Assembly: GCF_039525035.1 (NCBI RefSeq)
Contig: NZ_BAAAHE010000007.1
Span: 62,001 to 126,000 of the forward strand
Direction of reading: 5' to 3'
Length of the DNA stretch: 64,000 nucleotides
Source of the DNA: Sporichthya brevicatena
GTDB lineage: Bacteria > Actinomycetota > Actinomycetes > Sporichthyales > Sporichthyaceae
Shown piece by piece: positions 59,363 through 64,000 of this stretch (position 1 is its first letter; each line of letters starts with the position of its first letter). The notes beneath the pieces were generated by a model, which was not told where the DNA came from, searched no databases, and worked only from the letters and a program-made list of their open reading frames with translations. A program made the position numbers and the translations under genes.

Positions 59363-59412
59363 AAGAAAGGGTGACACCCCTTACTGCGTAGTAAGGGGTG
59401 TCACCCTTTCTT
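59363..59412. terminator. Long hairpin, copy B of the repeated palindromic element
   Basis: Perfect 23-bp arms (59363-59385 and 59390-59412), beginning AAGAAAGGGTGACACCCC, around the loop GCGT. It is nearly identical to copy A at 58162-58217. It lies upstream of the AbiEi-like gene and downstream of the DoxX gene (stop 59428), both on the minus strand. It can terminate the LLM-DoxX transcript before it reaches the AbiEi-like gene. Confidence 0.88.
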
Positions 59413-59427
59413 GACGGAGCGGGGGCG

Positions 59428-59994
59428 TCAGGAGGCCGAGGAGTCGGCGTCGGCGTCGGCGTCGGCGTCCTTGGTGACGGGGCGCCAGCTGGTGGCGAGG
59501 AGGGCGACGGCGCCGGCGACGCCGAGGACTCCGGCGATCAGGCCGCCGGTGCGGCCGACGAGGCCGGCGTCGGTCGGGTCGTCGTAGTCGATGATCCCGA
59601 ACGAGGAGTCCAGGGAGATGCCGCCGGGGCCGAGGATGCCGAGCGCGAGGGCGACGACGCCGATGACGAGGACGTACTCGTAACCGTCCCGGAAGATGAA
59701 GAAGCCGTTGGGGCGGTGGGCGGCCCAGCCGGCGACGCACATCGTGCCGATGACCGAGGCGCAGGCGAACGGGGTGAAGAACCCGAGGATTAGGGCGGCA
59801 CCCGCGGCGAGTTCGCCCCAGCCACTCATCAGGGCATGCGCCTTCGCGGGCTTGAACCCGAGCGAGGCGAACCAGCGGGCGGTGCCCTCGACCCCGCCGG
59901 CACCCCACAGGTGGTTCTTGCCGTGCAGAATCATGACGACGCCGAGGGTCACCCGGACGAGCAGCAGTGCGAAGTCGAACGCGCCTTCAGTCAT
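59428..59994 (-). CDS. DoxX family membrane protein
   Basis: Start ATG 59994 with GGGGAG upstream; 188 residues. Four TM segments lie near 6-24, 58-78, 80-92 and 105-125, with a further hydrophobic stretch near 145-165. DoxX signatures are ALLLVRVTLGVVMILHGKNH and a G-W-G-E-L-A-A-G-A-A-L-I-L-G-F helix. The C-terminus is a repetitive acidic tail A-D-A-D-A-D-A-D. The DoxX role varies (respiratory or redox membrane complexes). It is 25 nt downstream of a LLM oxidoreductase in the same operon. Confidence 0.88.
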   Translation of the reverse strand: MTEGAFDFALLLVRVTLGVVMILHGKNHLWGAGGVEGTARWFASLGFKPAKAHALMSGWGELAAGAALILGFFTPFACASVIGTMCVAGWAAHRPNGFFIFRDGYEYVLVIGVVALALGILGPGGISLDSSFGIIDYDDPTDAGLVGRTGGLIAGVLGVAGAVALLATSWRPVTKDADADADADSSAS

Positions 59995-60019
59995 GTCGGC
60001 ATTCTCCCCGTCGAGCGAA

Positions 60020-61108
60020 TCAGCTGAACGCGGGGATGACCTCTTCGCCGAACAGGCGGATCGAGTCCATGGTGTGCTCGTGCGGCATGTCCTTGTACTG
60101 CATGAAGCACAGCAGGCGGTCGACACCGATGGCCTCGTAGTGCTTGGCCATCTTGATGCAGCGCTCGGGGTCCCCGACGACGATCATGTCCTTGCTGTCG
60201 AGGTAGTCGTAGGTGAACTTGTCGTAGTCCACGCCGACGAAGCGCTGGTAGTGCTCGTAGGAGCTGCCGTCGCCCATGATCGGCAGCAGTGAGGTCAGCA
60301 GCTCGATCTGGTCGTGCTGGTACCGCATGACGCCGGCCTCGGCGCGCTCGCGCGCGAGCTCCATCGTCGGGGCGCAGTGGGTCATCGCGAAGACCGCGGT
60401 CTGGTTGTTGACGTACTTGCCGATCGGCGTCGCGTTCTTGATGGTGTCGCGGTAGAGCTGAATGCGACGTGCGAGCTCCTCGATCGACAGCGCGAGGGTG
60501 AACGAGAGGAGCCCGAGACCCAGACGGCCGGCGATCTCGTGCGACTCGGCGCTGGTGCACGACATCCACAGCGGCGGGTGCGGGGTCTGCAGCGGCTTGG
60601 GCACCATCGTGCGCGGCGGCTGGTTGAAGTACTTGCCCGAGTGCTCGACGACCGGCTCGGTCCAGGCCTTGAGGATGAGCTCGAGCGACTCCTCCCACAT
60701 GCCCCGCGTCTCCTTGGGGTCGATGTTGAAGCCGCCGAGCTCGGCGAGCGTCGCCGAGCGGCCGGTGCCGAACTCCAGCCGACCCTGCGAGAGCAGGTCG
60801 AGGGTCGCCGCCTGCTCGGCCGCGCGGATCGGGTGGTTGTACGGGTACGGCAGCAGCCGGACGCCGTGGCCGATGCGCATCGTCGTCGTGTTCGCGGCCG
60901 CCCAGGTGAGCAGCACCTCCGGCGCGGAGGCGTGGGAGAACGACTCCAGGAAGTGGTGCTCGACGGAGAAGATCGACTTGAAGCCCACCGACTCGGCGAA
61001 CTTGATCTGCTCCTGCATCTCCAGGAAGTGACGCGATTCGTCTTCGCGGGAAATTCCGAAAGGCATTTGCCACTCGTACAAGAGGCCGAATTCCACCGCG
61101 ATCTCCAT
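60020..61108 (-). CDS. LLM-class flavin-dependent oxidoreductase
   Basis: A 362-residue luciferase-like protein: AVEFGLLYEWQMP, FKSIFSVEHHFLESFSH, RIGHGVRLLPYPYNHPIRAA, TLDLLSQGRLEFGTGRSA and QTPHPPLWMSCTS. This branch (V-E-H-H-F-L, with Y-N-H-P-I-R-A-A) is FMN-dependent alkanal- or limonene-type in many actinobacteria and is distinct from the other LLM proteins here. It oxidises a pathway ketone or alkene in the cytosol. It is driven by a near-consensus promoter from the operator at 61167 (TTGACA, 17 bp, TACTTT). Confidence 0.92.
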   Translation of the reverse strand: MEIAVEFGLLYEWQMPFGISREDESRHFLEMQEQIKFAESVGFKSIFSVEHHFLESFSHASAPEVLLTWAAANTTTMRIGHGVRLLPYPYNHPIRAAEQAATLDLLSQGRLEFGTGRSATLAELGGFNIDPKETRGMWEESLELILKAWTEPVVEHSGKYFNQPPRTMVPKPLQTPHPPLWMSCTSAESHEIAGRLGLGLLSFTLALSIEELARRIQLYRDTIKNATPIGKYVNNQTAVFAMTHCAPTMELARERAEAGVMRYQHDQIELLTSLLPIMGDGSSYEHYQRFVGVDYDKFTYDYLDSKDMIVVGDPERCIKMAKHYEAIGVDRLLCFMQYKDMPHEHTMDSIRLFGEEVIPAFS

Positions 61109-61166
61109 CTACTCGATCTGGGAAACAGGTGCCGTGAGCTCAAAAGTAGGCCCACCCAACCCCTCT

Positions 61167-61229
61167 GTCAACTTCGACGTTGACGTTGTATTTGCTGGCT
61201 AGGCGGCCTCTGGCAACACGGGCGTTGAC
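61167..61229. promoter_or_regulatory. Window-wide operators, sites 18 and 19 (45-bp offset), divergent promoters
   Basis: GTCAACTTCGACGTTGAC (61167-61184, perfect arms) and GGCAACACGGGCGTTGAC (61212-61229). The minus promoter from site 18 is TTGACA, 17 bp, TACTTT. The plus promoter from site 19 is TTGACC (61225-61230), 17 bp, TACCGT (61248-61253), 8 nt before the ATG at 61262. Here each divergent promoter has its own operator. Confidence 0.85.
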
Positions 61230-61261
61230 CGCCCGGAAGCCCGCGACTACCGTTTGCGGGC

Positions 61262-62644
61262 ATGACTGCCTCCGTCGAAACCGAGCGCCGAAGCGACATC
61301 ACCACCACGCTCAGTGAGTACCTGGTCGGGCTGCAGTTCGCCGACCTGCCGGCTGAGGCGGTCGAGGTGGGGAAGATCTTCACGCTCGAATGCGTGGGCC
61401 ACATGGTCAACGCGCACCCGCAGCCGGTCAGCCGGATGCTCGTGCGGTACGCCCGGGACCTGGGCGCGACCGCGCAGGCGGCCGTTCTCGGCGGCGGATT
61501 TCGGACCTCGGTCGCCGAGGCCGCCTACGTCAACGGCTCCCTCGCGCACGCGGACGAGCTCGAGTCCTACGGCACGCTGCCCGGCAGTGGCCTGATCCCG
61601 CCGATCGCGGCCGGCCTCGCGGTCGGCGAGTTCCGCAACCGCAGCGGCCGGGACTACCTGACCGCGCTCGTCGCGGGCGTGGAGATGCAGGGCCGCCTGG
61701 GGACAGCCGGCATCGGTGCGTGTGACCGCGGTTTCATGGGGATCTCGCTGGTCGGCCCGGCCGGCGCCGCGGTGACCGCCGGCCGGCTGTACGACCTGAC
61801 GGTGGAGCAGATGCGGCACGCGCTGGGCACCGCCCTGCCGCTCGGCAACGGCAGCACCCGCGGCTGCGGCTCGATGGCGCACGTCCATGAGGCCGGGGTC
61901 CCGGCCCGCACGGGCGTCTTCGCCGCCCAGCTCGCCGCCGACGGTTTCACCGCCTGCGACAACTACCTGGACGGTGCCTACTCCTGGGGCGAGCAGTTCG
62001 CCGCCGGTGGCGCGCGCCCCTACGTCGAGGAGAAGTTGACGGAGGGTCTGGGTGAGTCCCTGTTCCTCCTCACCGCCGGCGTCGCGCCGAAGCAGTACGG
62101 CTCGTGCGGCCTCACGCACCAGACGATCCACGGCACGATCGACATCCTGCGTTCCGAGGGCATCGGTCCCGACGACATCGCGACCGTCGACCTGCACATC
62201 CCCGCCTGGGCGGACCGCATCGCACCCTACCGCGACCCGATCAACGGTGAGCAGGCGAAGTTCAGCATCCGGCACGGGGTGGCCGGACTGCTCGTCGAGG
62301 GCATCCCGGAGCTGCCGTACACCAGCGCGTTCACCGACGAGGCGTCGCGGGACCCGCGCTACGTGGCCGCTCGCGAGCGCGTCCGGATCCACGTCGACGA
62401 CAGCGCCAGCGTCCGCGCGTTCGCGGACCAGACCGTCGTCGTGACCACGCGGGACGGCCGGACGGTCACTCGCGTCGTCCCGAGCCTGACGGCCTCGCTG
62501 CCTTCCCTCGACGAACGCATCGCGATGGTGGAGCGCACCCTGCGCCGCCTCCCGGCGGAGAACGTCAAGCGCCTGATCGACGTCGTCCTGCACCTGGAGG
62601 ACCACGACCTCGCCGAGGTCGCCGAGCTCGCGCTCGGAGGCTGA
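61262..62644 (+). CDS. MmgE/PrpD family protein (paralog of 47503-48909)
   Basis: A 460-residue protein sharing EVGKIFTLECVGHMVNAHPQ, NGSLAHADELESYGTLPG, GACDRGFMGISLVGPAGAA, GLTHQTIHGTIDIL and GEQAKFSIRHGVAGLL with the protein at 47503. It is the MmgE/PrpD fold, a predicted dehydratase or isomerase of a carboxylated intermediate. The ATG is 8 nt after the -10 box, so the message is nearly leaderless. It ends 7 bp from the convergent SRPBCC gene. Confidence 0.92.
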   Translation: MTASVETERRSDITTTLSEYLVGLQFADLPAEAVEVGKIFTLECVGHMVNAHPQPVSRMLVRYARDLGATAQAAVLGGGFRTSVAEAAYVNGSLAHADELESYGTLPGSGLIPPIAAGLAVGEFRNRSGRDYLTALVAGVEMQGRLGTAGIGACDRGFMGISLVGPAGAAVTAGRLYDLTVEQMRHALGTALPLGNGSTRGCGSMAHVHEAGVPARTGVFAAQLAADGFTACDNYLDGAYSWGEQFAAGGARPYVEEKLTEGLGESLFLLTAGVAPKQYGSCGLTHQTIHGTIDILRSEGIGPDDIATVDLHIPAWADRIAPYRDPINGEQAKFSIRHGVAGLLVEGIPELPYTSAFTDEASRDPRYVAARERVRIHVDDSASVRAFADQTVVVTTRDGRTVTRVVPSLTASLPSLDERIAMVERTLRRLPAENVKRLIDVVLHLEDHDLAEVAELALGG

Positions 62645-62651
62645 CGCGCCC

Positions 62652-63083
62652 TCAGGTCCGTTCTGCGTGGGCGATCAACGCCGACGCCAGCCGGCTGACC
62701 CCGGCCTTGAGGAACGCCCGGACCGGACGCCCGCTGCCCGGCCAGGCCCGGTGGAAGGTCGTGGTCCACACGATGTCGGTGCCGCCGTCGGGGCGCGCGG
62801 TCAGGTGGACGTCGGCCCGGTGGTCGCGCATCGGGATCACCGAGCACACCGAGTAGGCGTGGTGCGCCGGTGCGGTCTCGGACAGCACCGCCTCCCGCAC
62901 CGTGACCGGCCCGATCCGCATCAGACGCACCGGCGGGTTCGCGCCCGGCTCCCAGTCGACGCGCTTCAGGCCGCGGAACCAGGTGGGCCACCCCGGGGCG
63001 TCGGAGAGCAGCGCGAACAGTCGCTCCGGGGGCGCGCTCGAGGTCCGGCGGATCTCGAAACTCAGAACGGATTGATCGGTCAC
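62652..63083 (-). CDS. SRPBCC (START/polyketide cyclase-like) small-ligand-binding protein
   Basis: GTG 63083 is the chosen start: it fits the fold (L-S-F-E-I-R-R-T-S-S-A-P-P-E-R-L-F as first strand and helix). A TAGTGT -10-like box lies 7 nt upstream, overlapping the operator, and there is no ribosome site, so it is probably leaderless. The product is 143 residues, a helix-grip fold with DAPGWPTWFRGLKRVDWEPG, a G-P-V-T-V-R-E strand and a long C-terminal helix ending A-L-I-A-H-A-E-R-T. It binds a hydrophobic ligand; it could be a cyclase, hydratase or carrier. Confidence 0.82.
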   Translation of the reverse strand: MTDQSVLSFEIRRTSSAPPERLFALLSDAPGWPTWFRGLKRVDWEPGANPPVRLMRIGPVTVREAVLSETAPAHHAYSVCSVIPMRDHRADVHLTARPDGGTDIVWTTTFHRAWPGSGRPVRAFLKAGVSRLASALIAHAERT

Positions 63084-63086
63084 GGA

Positions 63087-63104
63087 ATTAACACTAGCGT
63101 TGAC
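63087..63104. promoter_or_regulatory. Window-wide operator, site 20
   Basis: ATTAACACTAGCGTTGAC has one mismatch in the left arm (TTAAC). It lies only 3 bp upstream of the GTG of the SRPBCC gene and 30 bp before the SDR start at 63135. The right arm TTGACG would be a plus-strand -35, but no good -10 follows at 17-18 bp. Confidence 0.72.
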
Positions 63105-63134
63105 GGGAGCGGACGAACAGGAAGAGGGACGGTC

Positions 63135-63974
63135 ATGGGAGTTCTGGACGGTCAGGTCGCCATCGTCACCGGTGGTGCGCGCGGACAGGGGCGCTCCCAC
63201 GCGATCGCGCTCGCTCGGGAGGGTGCCGCCGTCGTCGTGGCCGACATCGCGGCCGACATGCCGACGATCGACTACCCGCTCGCGACGCCGGCCGAGCTGG
63301 AGGAGACGGTCCGGCTCGTCGAGAAGGAGGACCGGCGCGCGCTCGGTCTGCAGGCCGACCTGCGGAACACCGCCGCGGTCCAGGGCGTCGTCGACGCGAC
63401 GCTGGCCGAGTTCGGCCGGATCGACATCCTGGTCGCCAACCACGGCGTCATCAACTACGGGACGGTCGAGAACACCACCGACGAGATGTGGGAGACCGTT
63501 CTCGCCACGAACATCACGGGCTACTTCAAGATGATGCGCGCCGTGATCCCCACGATGCGCGCGCAGAACTACGGTCGCATCGTCTGCACCGCGTCGTTCG
63601 GTGCCCGCGGCGGGTTCCCGAACCTGCCGGCGTACACGGCGGCGAAGTGGGGCGTCATCGGCCTCGCGAAGGGCACGGCGCTCGAGGTCCAGAACAGCGG
63701 CATCACCATCAACGTCGTCGCCCCGGCGGCGGTCGGGACCGGGCTGTTCCTCAACCAGCCGACCTACAACCTGTTCTGCCCGGACATCGAGAACCCGACC
63801 CGCGACGACTTCGAGGCCCGCCTGGTCCAGAACAACGCCGGCCTGAACGGACGGCGGTACCTGGACCCCGAGCACGTCACGCGCGCCGTGATGTTCCACG
63901 TCACCGACGTCGACGGAGTTATGACGGGTCAGGTCACGGACGTCGGGCTGGGGGCCTCCGCCTTGCGGTGGTAA
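63135..63974 (+). CDS. Mycofactocin-coupled SDR family oxidoreductase
   Basis: A 279-residue SDR with GAGGGAC before the ATG. The glycine motif is VTGGARGQGRSHA, and a long insertion after the second strand reads ADMPTIDYPLATPAELEETV. This G-Q-G-R-S-H plus Y-P-L-A-T-P-x-x-L-x-E-T-V combination is characteristic of the mycofactocin-coupled SDR subfamily, which keeps NAD bound and passes electrons to the peptide-derived cofactor mycofactocin. Catalytic residues are a Ser in T-A-S-F-G and Y-T-A-A-K. It oxidises an alcohol of the pathway. No mycofactocin biosynthesis gene is in the window. Confidence 0.9.
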   Translation: MGVLDGQVAIVTGGARGQGRSHAIALAREGAAVVVADIAADMPTIDYPLATPAELEETVRLVEKEDRRALGLQADLRNTAAVQGVVDATLAEFGRIDILVANHGVINYGTVENTTDEMWETVLATNITGYFKMMRAVIPTMRAQNYGRIVCTASFGARGGFPNLPAYTAAKWGVIGLAKGTALEVQNSGITINVVAPAAVGTGLFLNQPTYNLFCPDIENPTRDDFEARLVQNNAGLNGRRYLDPEHVTRAVMFHVTDVDGVMTGQVTDVGLGASALRW

Positions 63975-64000
63975 CGGCCCTCACCGCCCTAGAATCCCCC

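Overview
The window is very GC-rich, gene-dense DNA from an actinobacterium. Signs are GTG starts, GTGA/ATGA stop-start overlaps, F420/FMN luciferase-like oxidoreductases, a mycofactocin-type SDR and many P450s. I cannot name the genus from sequence alone. No rRNA, tRNA, CRISPR array, transposase or phage gene was seen, and no gene-free gap exceeds 300 bases.

Region 1 (1-9.4 kb) is general and regulatory. It holds the first codons of an aminotransferase, a membrane protein divergent from a TetR regulator, an ATPase/GAF protein, a small DUF2945-like protein, a 1230-residue hybrid kinase/receiver/PP2C phosphatase, a 1-Cys peroxiredoxin, a helical protein and an SDR.

Region 2 (9.4 kb to the right end) is one large catabolic gene set. 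It has five amidohydrolase-2 proteins, four luciferase-like monooxygenases, four P450s with Rieske and 2Fe-2S ferredoxins, two aldehyde dehydrogenases, an alcohol dehydrogenase, several SDRs, two acyl-CoA ligases, two types of CoA transferase, three MmgE/PrpD proteins, a thiolase/DUF35 pair like the Ltp2-type side-chain aldolases, a crotonase, two AveC-like membrane proteins, DoxX, and a branched-chain-type ABC importer split between 17-23 kb and 46-47 kb. This looks like uptake, CoA activation, oxidation and side-chain or ring cleavage of a hydrophobic cyclic or branched compound (steroid or terpenoid type). The substrate is inferred, not shown.

The unifying signal is an 18-bp palindrome, consensus GTCAACRCNNGYGTTGAC. 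It lies in thirteen intergenic regions from 9.5 to 63.1 kb (21 sites, some degenerate) and is absent from region 1. Its arms usually supply the -35 hexamer (TTGAC) of the flanking promoters, with TANNNT -10 boxes 17-18 bp away. Divergent promoters are often served by two sites 21 bp apart. Two paralogous TetR regulators (23.0 and 55.3 kb) sit in mirror-image copies of a LLM/amidohydrolase/TetR module, each under such operators, and are the obvious candidate repressors.

One insertion-like segment interrupts the set at 58.1-59.4 kb: an AbiEi/DUF559-like gene bracketed by two near-identical long hairpins.
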